Source: Stenotrophomonas indicatrix
GTDB taxonomy: Bacteria > Pseudomonadota > Gammaproteobacteria > Xanthomonadales > Xanthomonadaceae
Reading direction: 5' to 3'
Assembly: GCA_041545745.1 (NCBI GenBank)
Contig: CP168152.1
Location: forward strand, 3,160,001-3,224,000
DNA length: 64,000 bases
The notes under the pieces were generated by a model. The model was not told where the DNA came from. It ran no database searches and saw nothing but the letters and a program-made list of their open reading frames with translations. Shown piece by piece: positions 47,684 through 58,158 of this stretch (position 1 is the first letter of the stretch; each line of letters begins with the position of its first letter). The translations under genes were made by a program, and so were the position numbers.

Positions 47684-48043
47684 TCAGGCCGGGTCGCGCT
47701 CGGACCAGACCGCCAGTTCGTTGCCACCGGGCTCGACGAACTGGAAACGGCTGCCGCCGGGGAAAGAGAACACGGTGCGCACGATCTGGCCACCGGCGGC
47801 GCGCACGGCCGCTTCCATCGGCGCCAGCTGGTCGGCATACAGCACCAGTAGTGGCGCGCCTTCGCTGGCACGCTGTGGTTGGCCGCGGAAGAAGCCTCCC
47901 TGCAGGCGGCCATCATCGAAGGCGGTGTAGTCGCTGCCGTAATCGACAAATGTCCAGCCGAACACCTCCTCGAAGAAGGCGCGGCTCGCAGCCGGGCTGC
48001 TCGAGGCGAATTCAACGTAGTCGAGACGGCGTTCGCGGGTCAT
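47684..48043 (-). CDS. VOC-superfamily (glyoxalase-like) protein
   Basis: The product is 119 residues with two beta-alpha-beta-beta-beta units typical of vicinal oxygen chelate proteins (LDYVEFASSSPAASRAFFEEVFGW, then FQFVEPGGNELAVWS). Possible metal ligands include Glu in the last strand. The function is unknown; relatives cover glyoxalase I, resistance proteins and dioxygenases. The ATG at 48043 is chosen for an AGGACC element just upstream. It lies between fimV and truA, a position where Pseudomonas has no gene. Confidence 0.82.
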   Translation of the reverse strand: MTRERRLDYVEFASSSPAASRAFFEEVFGWTFVDYGSDYTAFDDGRLQGGFFRGQPQRASEGAPLLVLYADQLAPMEAAVRAAGGQIVRTVFSFPGGSRFQFVEPGGNELAVWSERDPA

Positions 48044-48066
48044 CGCAGGTCCTTGTCGAAGGGGTG

Positions 48067-50043
48067 TCAGGGCAGACGGGCCAGCAGTTCGCGTGCCTGC
48101 GCCTGGCAATGCAGATCGCCACCTTCGGCAACCTCGCGCAGCAGGGTGCGCGCGGTCTGCGCGTCGCCCAGGTCCAGATAGGCGATGGCCAGTTCCAGCC
48201 GTTCCTGGCCGACACGCGGGGTCCAGTCATGACCATTGCCAGCCGGAGGCCCGACGGCGTCCTCGGTGGCAGCATGGTCGTCGTGCGGACCGACTGGTGC
48301 AGCCGTGTCATGCTCATGCGATTCGGCAGGCAGATCGAACACACCGCGGAACTGCGGCTCCTGTTCGGCCTGCAGCGCGTAGTCGGGCACGGCCACCTCG
48401 GCGGCCTCGGTCGGCGCGACCGGGGCAGCGGCAGCAGCATCGTCCCAGCGCGGCAGGTCGTTCACCGCAGCAGGCAGTTCGGCCAGCTCACCTTCATCAA
48501 GCTCACCCGCCCGCCACTCGGCCGGCGAGGCATCCTCACGGATTTCCGCATCCGGCGCATCAGGGCCGGCGGTGCTGGCCCAGGCCGGCATCGCCGGTTC
48601 CTGACGTCCGCCTTCGGCCGCGAACCCCACCCCGGCGTCCTGCTCGGCCAGGGCATCCAGCGCGGCACCTGCCGGCAGCGCTGCCGCCAGACCGGCGGCA
48701 TCGTGTTCCTCACGCAGCGGCGGCAGCGGCGAAGGCTTGCGACGACGCAGCAACCAGGCGCCCAAGGCAACCAGCACGAGCAGCGGCAGGCCCAGCCAGT
48801 ACCACGGCGTACCGGCACCCGGCGCACCGGGCGCCTGTGCCAAGCGCTGCTGCGCGGCGGCCAGGTCGTTGTCCTTCATCGCGATCAGTGACTGCTGCTG
48901 CTCCTTGAGCTTCTCCAGCTCCGCCACGCGCTGCTTCAGATCGCCGATCTCGGCATCGCGGGTGGCGATGTCCTCCTTGGCCTGGCGCAGTTGTTCGTTG
49001 CCCAGCATGTCACCCTCGCTGCCGGCACTGGTGCCGGTGGTTGTGCCCGCGTGCGCGGCGTCGGATGCCAGCGCCGGAGCGATTTCAAGTCGTGCCCCTG
49101 TGGCCGCAGCCGGGGAAGAAACGGCGCCATCGGCCTTGACCACCGGCATCGGGGCGCCGGCTGGCTGCGGCACGGTGCGTGCCTGCCGCCACTGCGCGGC
49201 GTGTTCGCGAACCAGCGCGGCGGCCTCGGCCGCATCCACTGCGGCCAGTGCGGTATCGCCCGGCATGCGCAGCACCGCGCCCTGCTTGAGCAGGTTGACG
49301 TTGCCTCGGATGAAGGCTTCGGGGTTGGCACGCAACAGCGCGATCATCGCCCGGTCGCGACTGATCTGATTGCCACGCGCCAGCGAGCCGGCGATCTGCG
49401 AAAGCGTCTGCCCGCGCTGCACGGTCACGCTGCCGTCTGCTGCCAGCGCTGGTGCTGCTGGCGCAGGTGCCGCAGCGCGCGGACGCGGTGCAGCAGGTGC
49501 GGCTGCCGACGTGGCTGGTGCCGGCTCGGCTGCGGTTGCAGCGGCGGCAGGCGCATCGCGGACGATGGTGTCCGACAGCACGCCGGCCGGCGCGACGATC
49601 TCCGGTTCGGCCACGGCCAGTGCACTGGCCGGTGCATCGACCAGAGCCGAGTATTCACGCACCAGACGCCCCTGACCCCAATCGGCCTCGACCAGGAAGC
49701 TCAGCGATGGTGTTTCCACAGGCGTCTGCGAGGTCACCCGCACTACCGCCCTGCCCTGTGCGTTGCGGGTCAACTCGAACTGCAGTTCGCTGACCAGGCC
49801 TACCGGACGCTGCAGGCCAACGCGCTCGAAGGTGACCGGCGAGGCGAGCGCGACGCGCAGGTTCTCAAGTTCGGATGGATCGGCGGAGATCACCGGGATC
49901 TCGGCCAGCAACGGCTGTCCCGGCTTGGACAGGACCCGGATGTCGCCCAGCCCCAACGCCATGGCTGAACTGCTGACCAGGGCCAGCAGCGCGGCGGAGA
50001 GACAGGTGAGCGGACGCCGTGCGCCCTTGGCTCGTTTATTCAT
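48067..50043 (-). CDS. fimV: FimV-family pilus and polarity hub protein
   Basis: The product is 658 residues. A signal peptide (cut near SSSAMA) precedes the FimV N-terminal domain (LGLGDIRVLSKPGQPLLAEI). A LysM-like peptidoglycan-binding unit follows (VQRGQTLSQIAGSLARGN, about residues 230-300), then a coiled coil and one membrane segment (YWLGLPLLVLVALGAWLL). An acidic cytoplasmic region ends in the FimV C-terminal helical repeat (AIAYLDLGDAQTARTLL). In Pseudomonas FimV localises type IV pilus and chemosensory proteins at the pole. The protein is shorter than P. aeruginosa FimV. A TATAGT lies just before the ATG and there is no ribosome-binding site. Confidence 0.9.
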   Translation of the reverse strand: MNKRAKGARRPLTCLSAALLALVSSSAMALGLGDIRVLSKPGQPLLAEIPVISADPSELENLRVALASPVTFERVGLQRPVGLVSELQFELTRNAQGRAVVRVTSQTPVETPSLSFLVEADWGQGRLVREYSALVDAPASALAVAEPEIVAPAGVLSDTIVRDAPAAAATAAEPAPATSAAAPAAPRPRAAAPAPAAPALAADGSVTVQRGQTLSQIAGSLARGNQISRDRAMIALLRANPEAFIRGNVNLLKQGAVLRMPGDTALAAVDAAEAAALVREHAAQWRQARTVPQPAGAPMPVVKADGAVSSPAAATGARLEIAPALASDAAHAGTTTGTSAGSEGDMLGNEQLRQAKEDIATRDAEIGDLKQRVAELEKLKEQQQSLIAMKDNDLAAAQQRLAQAPGAPGAGTPWYWLGLPLLVLVALGAWLLRRRKPSPLPPLREEHDAAGLAAALPAGAALDALAEQDAGVGFAAEGGRQEPAMPAWASTAGPDAPDAEIREDASPAEWRAGELDEGELAELPAAVNDLPRWDDAAAAAPVAPTEAAEVAVPDYALQAEQEPQFRGVFDLPAESHEHDTAAPVGPHDDHAATEDAVGPPAGNGHDWTPRVGQERLELAIAYLDLGDAQTARTLLREVAEGGDLHCQAQARELLARLP

Positions 50044-50060
50044 GGGCGACACTATAAAGC

Positions 50061-50080
50061 GTGCGGACCAAGGTCCGCAC
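50061..50080. repeat. REP palindrome before fimV
   Basis: GTGCGGACCAAGGTCCGCAC is a perfect palindrome 18 bases before the fimV start. It shares the GACCAAGGTC core with the element at 22579-22598. It sits where a fimV -35 region would be expected. Confidence 0.7.
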
Positions 50081-50100
50081 CCACCGGGGATTCGGCCTGC

Positions 50101-50174
50101 GGTAGTGCCGGCCGCTGGCCGGCAGGCACGGGCATGCACCGATAAGGCAATGCCGGCCAGCGGCCGGCGCTACC
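50101..50174. repeat. GTAG-type REP dimer (BIME) between asd and fimV
   Basis: This element has the same 24-bp arm at 50101-50124 as the dimer at 31443-31518 and an inverted arm at 50151-50174 that differs by one base. The 26-base middle is unrelated. It lies in the 149-base space between asd and fimV. Confidence 0.9.
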
Positions 50175-50192
50175 GGTCATGCAACAGCGGGA

Positions 50193-51221
<1,029 letters not shown>

Positions 51222-51312
51222 GGGGGAACTCTCACGAAAACGGGAAGGGGGGAAAACTCACGCACGACAGCTGGGTTCGGGGAGCCTCCACGGATGGATG
51301 CGCGGAGGTTCC

Positions 51313-52350
51313 CTATCGTTTCCCGCTTTTTTTATCCATGGAAGCGCGCGCGGCAAGGGCCGCGTCGGCGTTGATCGCACTCGGCATGCGCGACGGGCTT
51401 CCGTCCAGGCCAAGCCCGGCCAGCAGATTGTCCACGGCCATCTGCACCATCGCCGTACGCGTGGCCAGCGACGCGCTGCCGATGTGCGGAGTCAGCACGA
51501 TGTTGCGCAGGGCCAGCAGTTCCGGCCGCACATTCGGCTCGCCTTCGTAGACATCCAGACCGGCCGCCGCCAGCCGGCCGTTGGCCAGTGCATCGGCCAG
51601 CGCAAGTTCGTCGACGATGCCGCCGCGGGCGATGTTCACCAGCGTGGCGGACCGCTTCATCTTCGCCAGCGCGGCGGCGTCGATGATGTGGTGCGAAGCA
51701 GCGGTGTACGGCAGTACGGTCAACAGATGGTCGGACTGCGCCAGCAGCATGTCCAGATCCACATAGGTCGCACCGAGCGCGGCTTCGGCGTCGGCCGGCA
51801 ACCGCGAACGGTTGTGGTACAGCACCTTCATGCCGAAGCCGTGCGCACCGCGACGGGCGATGCCCTGGCCGATGCGGCCCATGCCGAGGATGCCCAGCGT
51901 GCTGCCATGGATGTCGGCGCCGAGCATGGTCTGGAACGACCACTGCCCCCATTGGCCCTCGCGCAGCCAGCGCTCGGATTCGGTGATCCGGCGCGCGGTG
52001 GCCATCAGCAGGGCGAAGCCGAGATCGGCGGTGGTCTCGGTGAGAACGTCCGGGGTGTTGCTGGCGAGGATGCCGGCGGCGCTGAGCGCGTCGACGTCCA
52101 GATTGTTGTAGCCGACCCCGACATTCGCGATCACCTGCAGCTGCGCGGCATCAGCGACCTGGGCCGCACCGATGCGCTCGTTGAGGGTAATGATCGCACC
52201 GTCGACTTCAGCCAGCTGCGCGGCGATCTGCTGCGGCGACCAGGCGGTGACGGTATCGGTGGTGCGCAGCTGCACGCGATCGCGCAGCGGCGCGATGGCC
52301 GCGTCGATCAGCGGCTGGCTCACCCATACCGTCGGCCGCGCATCAGCCAT
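51313..52350 (-). CDS. D-isomer-specific 2-hydroxyacid dehydrogenase (glyoxylate/hydroxypyruvate reductase-like)
   Basis: The product is 345 residues. It has the catalytic core of D-2-hydroxyacid dehydrogenases: the NAD(P) motif [15 protein letters not shown], an Arg in [13 protein letters not shown], and His in LTPHIGSAS. The closest functional class from motif similarity is GhrB-type glyoxylate or 2-ketogluconate reductase. The frame opens with TTG-ATG; I used the ATG at 52350. It overlaps the end of aroC by eight bases. Confidence 0.9.
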   Translation of the reverse strand: MADARPTVWVSQPLIDAAIAPLRDRVQLRTTDTVTAWSPQQIAAQLAEVDGAIITLNERIGAAQVADAAQLQVIANVGVGYNNLDVDALSAAGILASNTPDVLTETTADLGFALLMATARRITESERWLREGQWGQWSFQTMLGADIHGSTLGILGMGRIGQGIARRGAHGFGMKVLYHNRSRLPADAEAALGATYVDLDMLLAQSDHLLTVLPYTAASHHIIDAAALAKMKRSATLVNIARGGIVDELALADALANGRLAAAGLDVYEGEPNVRPELLALRNIVLTPHIGSASLATRTAMVQMAVDNLLAGLGLDGSPSRMPSAINADAALAARASMDKKSGKR

Positions 52351-53446
52351 CAAGCTGGCCGGGAATGCGCGGAGTGATGGTGCCGACGTCGCCGCACTGC
52401 GCGCGGTGGCGCAGCGCCTGGTCCATCAGCACCAGTGCCATCATCGCCTCGGCGATGGGGGTGGCGCGGATGCCGACGCAGGGATCATGGCGGCCGGTGG
52501 TGACCACCTCCACCACATTGCCGGCCGTATCCAGCGACTCACCCGGCAGGCGCAGGCTGGAGGTCGGCTTGAGCACCATTGAGGCGACTACCGGCTGGCC
52601 GGTGGAAATGCCGCCGAGAATGCCGCCGGCGTGGTTGCTGGCAAACCCCTGCGGGGTCAGCAGGTCACGGTGCTCGGTGCCCTTCTGCATGGCGCTGGCG
52701 AAACCGTCGCCGATCTCCACGCCCTTCACCGCGTTGATGCTCATCAGTGCGGCGGCCAGTTCCCCATCGAGCTTGCCGTAGATCGGCTCGCCCCAACCCG
52801 GCGGCACATTGTCGGCGACCACGTCCACGCAGGCGCCGACCGAATCACCGGACTTGCGCAGCGCATCCATGTACGCCTCCAGCTCGGGCACCTGCGCGGC
52901 ATGCGGCCAGAAAAACGGGTTGTCTTCGACCACCGACCAGTCGAAACCGGCTGGGGTGATCTCGCCCAGCTGCGACAGGTAGCCGCGCACGGTGACGCCG
53001 AAGCGTTCGGCCAGCCATTTCTTGGCGACCACGCCAGCGGCTACGCGCATGGTGGTCTCGCGCGCCGAAGAACGGCCACCACCGCGCGGGTCGCGGATGC
53101 CGTACTTGTGCCAGTAGCTGTAGTCGGCATGACCCGGACGGAACTGCTGGCCGATGTTGCTGTAGTCCTTGCTGCGCTGGTCGGTGTTGCGGATCAGCAG
53201 CGCGATCGGGGTGCCGGTGGTCAGGCCCTCGTACACCCCGGACAGGATCTCGATCTCGTCGGCCTCGCGCCGCGCCGAGGTATGCCGGCTCTTGCCGGTG
53301 GCGCGACGCTGCAGGTCGTGGCTGAATTCGGCCGCGTCCAGCGCCAGCCCCGGCGGGCAGCCATCGATCACGCAGCCGATGGCCGGCCCGTGCGATTCGC
53401 CGAACGTGGTGACGGTGAACAGCTTGCCGAACGAATTGGAGCTCAC
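52343..53446 (-). CDS. aroC: Chorismate synthase
   Basis: The product is 367 residues. It converts EPSP to chorismate with reduced FMN, the last shared step of aromatic amino-acid synthesis. Signatures [32 protein letters not shown] and [17 protein letters not shown] are present. The start is a GTG at 53446, overlapping the prmB stop (GTGA). Confidence 0.98.
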   Translation of the reverse strand: MSSNSFGKLFTVTTFGESHGPAIGCVIDGCPPGLALDAAEFSHDLQRRATGKSRHTSARREADEIEILSGVYEGLTTGTPIALLIRNTDQRSKDYSNIGQQFRPGHADYSYWHKYGIRDPRGGGRSSARETTMRVAAGVVAKKWLAERFGVTVRGYLSQLGEITPAGFDWSVVEDNPFFWPHAAQVPELEAYMDALRKSGDSVGACVDVVADNVPPGWGEPIYGKLDGELAAALMSINAVKGVEIGDGFASAMQKGTEHRDLLTPQGFASNHAGGILGGISTGQPVVASMVLKPTSSLRLPGESLDTAGNVVEVVTTGRHDPCVGIRATPIAEAMMALVLMDQALRHRAQCGDVGTITPRIPGQLDG

Positions 53447-54372
53447 GGGCGCTGTGCCGCCAATTCGGTGATGCGTGCGCTGTGGGCGATCAACTCGCGG
53501 CACTCGACCGCGAAGATGCCCATCTGGCCGACCTTGAACTCGACCCAGGCGAAATCGACTTCCGGCAGCAGCTTGATCAGGTGCTGTTCGGATTCGCCCA
53601 CTTCACAGATCAGCAGGCCGTCCTCGCTCAGGTGCAGCGGCGCGTCGCGCAGGATCTTCAGCACCAGGTCGAGGCCGTCGTCGCCGGCACGCAGGCCCAT
53701 GTCCGGCTCGTAGGAGTATTCCTGCGGCAGGGCATCGGTCTCGTCATTGGTGACGTACGGCGGGTTGGTGACGATCAGGTCGTAGTGGCGGCCGGTCAGG
53801 CCGTTGAACAGGTCCGACTTCAGCAGGGTCACGTTGTGCGCCTGCAGACGTTCCTTGTTCTCTTCGGCCAGCGACAGCGCCTCATCGCTGAGGTCCACGC
53901 CGTCCACTTCCCAGTTCGGGTAGTAGTGGCCCATGGCGATGGCGATGCAGCCCGAACCGGTGCACAGGTCCAGCGCGCGGCTGACATCACGGCCGGCCAG
54001 CCACGGCTCGAAGCCGCACTCGATCAGCTCGGCGATCGGCGAACGCGGCACCAGGGCACGCGTGTCGCTCTTGAAGCTGAGGCCGGCGAACCAGGCTTCA
54101 CCGGTCAGGTAGGCGGCCGGGATGCGCTCGTCGATGCGGCGCTGGAACAGCTCCAGCACCGCCAGCTTCTCTTCCCGCAGCAGGCGCGCCTGGCCGTAGG
54201 CCGGGCCAAGGTCGTGCGGCAGATGCAGGCCGTGCAGCACCAGCTGGGTGGCCTCGTCCAGGGCATTGTCGTAGCTGTGCCCGAAGGTCAGGCCCGCAGC
54301 GTTGAAACGGCTGGTGCCGTAGCGGATCAGATCGATGATCGTATGGAGTTCGGCGGCCGTTTCAGCGGTCAT
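53443..54372 (-). CDS. prmB: Ribosomal protein uL3 glutamine methyltransferase
   Basis: The product is 309 residues. PrmB methylates a glutamine in ribosomal protein L3. The SAM site [15 protein letters not shown] and the NPPY catalytic motif ([11 protein letters not shown]) are present. The length and N-terminal helices fit PrmB rather than PrmC. The ATG at 54372 ([11 protein letters not shown]) is used. It is linked to aroC by overlap, a neighbour pair common in gammaproteobacteria, and is divergent from the SCO gene. Confidence 0.93.
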   Translation of the reverse strand: MTAETAAELHTIIDLIRYGTSRFNAAGLTFGHSYDNALDEATQLVLHGLHLPHDLGPAYGQARLLREEKLAVLELFQRRIDERIPAAYLTGEAWFAGLSFKSDTRALVPRSPIAELIECGFEPWLAGRDVSRALDLCTGSGCIAIAMGHYYPNWEVDGVDLSDEALSLAEENKERLQAHNVTLLKSDLFNGLTGRHYDLIVTNPPYVTNDETDALPQEYSYEPDMGLRAGDDGLDLVLKILRDAPLHLSEDGLLICEVGESEQHLIKLLPEVDFAWVEFKVGQMGIFAVECRELIAHSARITELAAQRP

Positions 54373-54495
54373 GGCGGTACTGCGGGCAAAGTGGCCCCCG
54401 ATTATAGGGGTTGCCGCCTGCGCCGGCATCCGTTGCGGCGGAAACGATCCAGTCACAGCCGGTATGATGGTGGCCACTTCCTGCGGCGGAATCCC

Positions 54496-55146
54496 ATGTT
54501 CAATCGCAACGTCGGCATCATCCTGCTGATCGCCCTGGCAGCGGGCCTTGGCCTGCTCGCCGCCCAGCAGGTGTTCGCGCCGAAGCCGCCGGCCGGGCAG
54601 CCGGCCACCGAAGCGATCACCCTGTACCCGCAGCCGCGCGCCCTGCCCGACTACAACCTGGCCCAGTCCGACGGCACGCGCCTGATTCCCGGCGAACTGA
54701 AGGGCCACTGGACCCTGGTGTTCCTCGGCTTCACCTTCTGCCCGGACGTCTGCCCGACCACCCTGGCCGAGCTGGCCGGTGCGCAGAACCAGTGGGAAGC
54801 CCTGCCCGATGGCCTGCGCCCGCGCGTGCTGTTCGTCTCTGTCGACCCTGAGCGCGACACCGCGATGCGCCTCGGCGAGTACGCCCATGGCTTCCACAAG
54901 GACACCCTCGCGGCCACCGCCGACATCCCCTCGCTGGAGCGCTTTGCCACCTCGCTGGGCTTCGTGTTCCAGAAGGTGCCGGGCAAGCACTTCGACGAGA
55001 ATCCCGAGGATTACACCCTCGAGCACTCTGCCAGCCTGGCCGTGCTCGACCCGCAGGGCCGGCTTGCCGGCCTGGTGCGGCCCCCGTTCAACGCGCCGGC
55101 GATCGCCCGCGACCTGCAGAAGCTGACCGAGAAATCCGCCCCATGA
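54496..55146 (+). CDS. SCO1/SenC-family copper chaperone
   Basis: The product is 216 residues with one N-terminal membrane anchor (about residues 6-24) and a periplasmic thioredoxin-like domain. The copper site is complete: Cys82 and Cys86 in FCPDVCP and His177 in LEHSAS. Such proteins deliver copper to the CuA centre of cytochrome oxidase or act as thiol reductants. The start ATG is at 54496. Its stop overlaps the psd start (ATGA). Confidence 0.94.
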   Translation: MFNRNVGIILLIALAAGLGLLAAQQVFAPKPPAGQPATEAITLYPQPRALPDYNLAQSDGTRLIPGELKGHWTLVFLGFTFCPDVCPTTLAELAGAQNQWEALPDGLRPRVLFVSVDPERDTAMRLGEYAHGFHKDTLAATADIPSLERFATSLGFVFQKVPGKHFDENPEDYTLEHSASLAVLDPQGRLAGLVRPPFNAPAIARDLQKLTEKSAP

Positions 55147-55985
55147 GTCTGACCACCGCCCTGACGTACGTCCTGCCCCACCGCCTGCTGTCCTCGATGG
55201 CGCGTTCGCTGGCGTACTCGGACAACCCGCGCGTATCGCGCTGGCTGATCGACACGGTCACCCGCAAGTTCAACGTCAACCTGGATGAAGCGGCCAATCC
55301 GGACCCGCGCAGCTACCCGACCTTCAACCAGTTCTTCACCCGCGCGCTGAAACCCGGCGCGCGCGTGGCCGATGCCGATCCGCGCAGCCTGGTGATGCCG
55401 GCCGACGGCCGCATCAGCCAGCTCGGGAAGATCGACGCCGGCCGCATCTTCCAGGCCAAGGGCCAGTCCTTCACCGCCGCCGAACTGCTGGGCAGCGCCG
55501 AGGACGCCAAGCCGTTCAATGAGGGCCTGTATGCCACGGTGTATCTGTCACCGCGCGACTACCACCGCGTGCACATGCCGTGGACCGGCACCCTGCGCGA
55601 AACCGTGCACGTACCCGGCCGCCTGTTCAGCGTTGGCCCGGCCGCGGTGAACAACGTGCCAGGCCTGTTCGCACGCAACGAACGCCTGGTCTGCCACTTC
55701 GACACCAGTTTCGGCCCGATGGTCAGCGTGATGGTCGGCGCGCTGCTGGTGTCGGGCGTGGAAACGGTGTGGAGCGGCGAAGAGATTCCGCACTACGGCG
55801 ACCGCATCACCCGCAAGGATTACCGGGGCCGCGGCATCACCCTGCAGCGCTTCGAAGAGATGGCGCGCTTCAATTACGGCTCGACCGTGATCGTGCTGCT
55901 GCCACCGGGGGTGGCCGAATTCGCCCCGCATCTGGATGCCGAGCATCCGGTGCAGCTGGGCCAGGCACTGGCGAAGCTGCGCTGA
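55143..55985 (+). CDS. psd: Phosphatidylserine decarboxylase proenzyme
   Basis: The product is 280 residues. Psd makes phosphatidylethanolamine in the inner membrane. The self-cleavage motif near the C-terminus is YGSTVIV with Ser247, which becomes the pyruvoyl group; the family consensus is [18 protein letters not shown], another signature, is present. It is coupled to the SCO gene by ATGA and followed at once by a strong perfect hairpin. Confidence 0.96.
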   Translation: MSLTTALTYVLPHRLLSSMARSLAYSDNPRVSRWLIDTVTRKFNVNLDEAANPDPRSYPTFNQFFTRALKPGARVADADPRSLVMPADGRISQLGKIDAGRIFQAKGQSFTAAELLGSAEDAKPFNEGLYATVYLSPRDYHRVHMPWTGTLRETVHVPGRLFSVGPAAVNNVPGLFARNERLVCHFDTSFGPMVSVMVGALLVSGVETVWSGEEIPHYGDRITRKDYRGRGITLQRFEEMARFNYGSTVIVLLPPGVAEFAPHLDAEHPVQLGQALAKLR

Positions 55986-55986
55986 G

Positions 55987-56051
55987 AAAAGGGGACGGAG
56001 GGGATTAAGTCGTTTGTGACACAAGCGACTTAATCCCCTCCGTCCCCTTTT
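55987..56051. terminator. 26-bp perfect stem-loop between psd and the RraB-like gene
   Basis: Arms at 55987-56012 and 56026-56051 pair without mismatch; the loop is 13 bases and partly self-complementary. A-run and T-run ends make it a bidirectional terminator for the converging genes. I recall the GGGGACGGAGGGGATTAAG core as a repeated sequence in xanthomonads, so it may also be a mobile REP-type element. Confidence 0.85.
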
Positions 56052-56054
56052 TGC

Positions 56055-56402
56055 TTACTGCAGGGTCGGCGCCGGGCCGACGTCCATGCCGTCGTAGTCT
56101 TCCACGCCCATCTGCGTGGCCAGCGCGCTCAGTTCCTGGTTACGCTTGTCCAGCGAGGTTTCGTCGTGGACTTCCACACGCTCCACGTGCAGCACGTGGA
56201 ATGCAGCGTCACCGTCTTCCGGCTCCTGCTCGAACAGTTCCACCAGCACATAGCCCTGCGCCTGCAGGTGGGTGCCCAGTGCCTGCAGCGGCTCGGCAGT
56301 GGAGTGCACGAAGAAGTACCCCCACAGCAGCGGGGCGTCCAGGTCCCAATCGGTGTTCTCGCGGAGGTTGGTGAACAGGTTGCGGGTGTCTTCGAGGTCC
56401 AT
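56055..56402 (-). CDS. RraB-family protein (RNase E regulator-like)
   Basis: The product is 115 residues, acidic and soluble. LWGYFFVHSTAEPLQALGTHLQAQGY and ELSALATQMGVEDYDGMDVG match the RraB family, whose E. coli member binds RNase E and alters the degradosome. The ATG at 56402 gives MDLEDTRNLFTNL. It is convergent with psd and 24 bases after the transglycosylase gene. Confidence 0.85.
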   Translation of the reverse strand: MDLEDTRNLFTNLRENTDWDLDAPLLWGYFFVHSTAEPLQALGTHLQAQGYVLVELFEQEPEDGDAAFHVLHVERVEVHDETSLDKRNQELSALATQMGVEDYDGMDVGPAPTLQ

Positions 56403-56425
56403 GCGATATCCAGAGTGCGGAGAGA

Positions 56426-58036
56426 TTATTTGTCGCAGCCCTGCAGCTTCAGCACCTGGCCGTGGCGCAGGCTGTAGCCGGGGGCCTTGAGGCCATTGGC
56501 GCGGGCCAGCACCGGCACATCGCACTGGAACTTCGCGGCGATCCGGCCCAGGGTCTCACCCTTGCCGACCTTGTAGCTGCGGGCCGGCTTTGCACGCGGG
56601 GCCGGCGCCGGGCGCGGCGCAGCGACCGGCGCTGCGGGCGTGGTCGACACGCTGCTGGCGGCATTGGGATCGACCACCGGCACCACCCCGCCCACGGCCA
56701 CGCTGCCGGTGTAGCTGGCGGCGCTCGGGCGTATGATCGCCGCATTGAGGTCTGCGGTGATCAGGGTACGGGCCAGATCGGCACGCGGGCCACTGACGCA
56801 GTTGCGCGTGTACAGGCCGGCGATGCGGTTGGTGGCGTTGATGAGGGTTCCTGCCGGAATCCAGCCATCGGCCTCATAGCGCGGGTTGAGGTTGCGCAAT
56901 GCGCGCATGTAACCATCGCGGGTGCCATGGCTGCCCAGGCAGATGGTCAGTTCGTAGATCGTGGTCGAGCGGGCCAGGCGGATGGTGGCCGGCTGTGCGT
57001 TGATCTTCGGGAACTCCACGCCGTACTGCTGCGGGTGCAGGAAGATCCAGGACGCGGCGATCACCATCGGCACGTAGTCCTTGGTTTCGCCCGGGAACTG
57101 GTTGTAGACGCTGTCCACCCAGAAGCTCTGGCCCGGGTACTGCTTGTAGACGCGCGCCGCGCGGCCCTCGCCGCCGTTGTAGCCGGCCAGCGACAGTTCG
57201 ACGTTGTTGTTGAGTTCGCGCATGCGCTCGTTGAGGTACGTCGCGCTGGCCTCGGCAGCGCTGCGCGCGTCGAAGCGGGTATCGAAACCGGTACCGTCCG
57301 GGCCCAGGCCGAAGCGGCGGCCGGTGGCCGGCATGAACTGCATCAGGCCCGCGGCGCCGGCGCGTGAGGACGCATGCACGCGGCCATTGGACTCCTTGGC
57401 CATGATGCCGAACAGCAGCGCCTCGGGCAGGCCGCGCTTCTCCCATTCCGGCCACATCACCGCGCGCAGGTTCTGGTAGTTCTCGTAGGTGGTCATCAGC
57501 GCCGGGCGCATGTCGGTCAGCCAGCGGCGGATGCCGGCCTGCACGGCCGGGTTGTACTCGACCATGTTGTCGAAGGCATGGCGCTTGTCGTTGAGCAGCG
57601 CTGCCGCGCGGGCCGCCTCGGGCACGTCGGCAGCCAGCGGGCCGACATGGTCCGGGTCGGCTTCCAGGCGGTCGCCGGCTTCATCGGCCACGTCATCATC
57701 GGCGGCGGCATCGGCATCGTGCTTGAGCAGCCGCTTGTAGCTCGCCAGCATGTTGCTCATCTGGCAGCCCTTCTGCTTCACGCACTCGCTGATGACATCT
57801 TCCATGTCCTCCAGCGCAGCATCGGCCTCGTTGCGACCCTTCGGATCGGCGTTGGCCACCAGCAGCACGGCATCGCTGTAGCGCTTCTCGGCAGCAGTCA
57901 TGCGCTGCTGCAGCGCATCCACCTTCACCTTGTCCTTGGCCGAAACCCGCTGTGCGTGGGCCTCCGGCGCCAGGGAAACCAGGCCAGCCAGGGCCAGCAG
58001 CGGCCAGGTGCGGGAAATCAGGACAGGAACGGGCAT
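56426..58036 (-). CDS. Lytic transglycosylase with LysM domain
   Basis: The product is 536 residues. A signal peptide (cut near AHA, residue 28) is followed by a helical region and an SLT domain with catalytic Glu215 in FGIMAKESNGR and GAAGLMQFMPATG. Towards the end a LysM domain (YKVGKGETLGRIAAKFQC) binds peptidoglycan, and a Pro/Ala linker precedes it. The layout resembles MltD, a periplasmic murein-cleaving enzyme. I use the ATG at 58036 because the signal peptide begins there; the ribosome-binding site is weak. Confidence 0.9.
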   Translation of the reverse strand: MPVPVLISRTWPLLALAGLVSLAPEAHAQRVSAKDKVKVDALQQRMTAAEKRYSDAVLLVANADPKGRNEADAALEDMEDVISECVKQKGCQMSNMLASYKRLLKHDADAAADDDVADEAGDRLEADPDHVGPLAADVPEAARAAALLNDKRHAFDNMVEYNPAVQAGIRRWLTDMRPALMTTYENYQNLRAVMWPEWEKRGLPEALLFGIMAKESNGRVHASSRAGAAGLMQFMPATGRRFGLGPDGTGFDTRFDARSAAEASATYLNERMRELNNNVELSLAGYNGGEGRAARVYKQYPGQSFWVDSVYNQFPGETKDYVPMVIAASWIFLHPQQYGVEFPKINAQPATIRLARSTTIYELTICLGSHGTRDGYMRALRNLNPRYEADGWIPAGTLINATNRIAGLYTRNCVSGPRADLARTLITADLNAAIIRPSAASYTGSVAVGGVVPVVDPNAASSVSTTPAAPVAAPRPAPAPRAKPARSYKVGKGETLGRIAAKFQCDVPVLARANGLKAPGYSLRHGQVLKLQGCDK

Positions 58037-58158
58037 TGGTGGCACTGTGTATGAAACAGGCAGGCAGAGTAGCGGCGCTGCCAAGGTCGGGGCAAGCCGA
58101 CCTTCGGCCCGTCACTGTCGGCGGTTAGCATTGGCACATTCATCACAAGGGCTGGACC

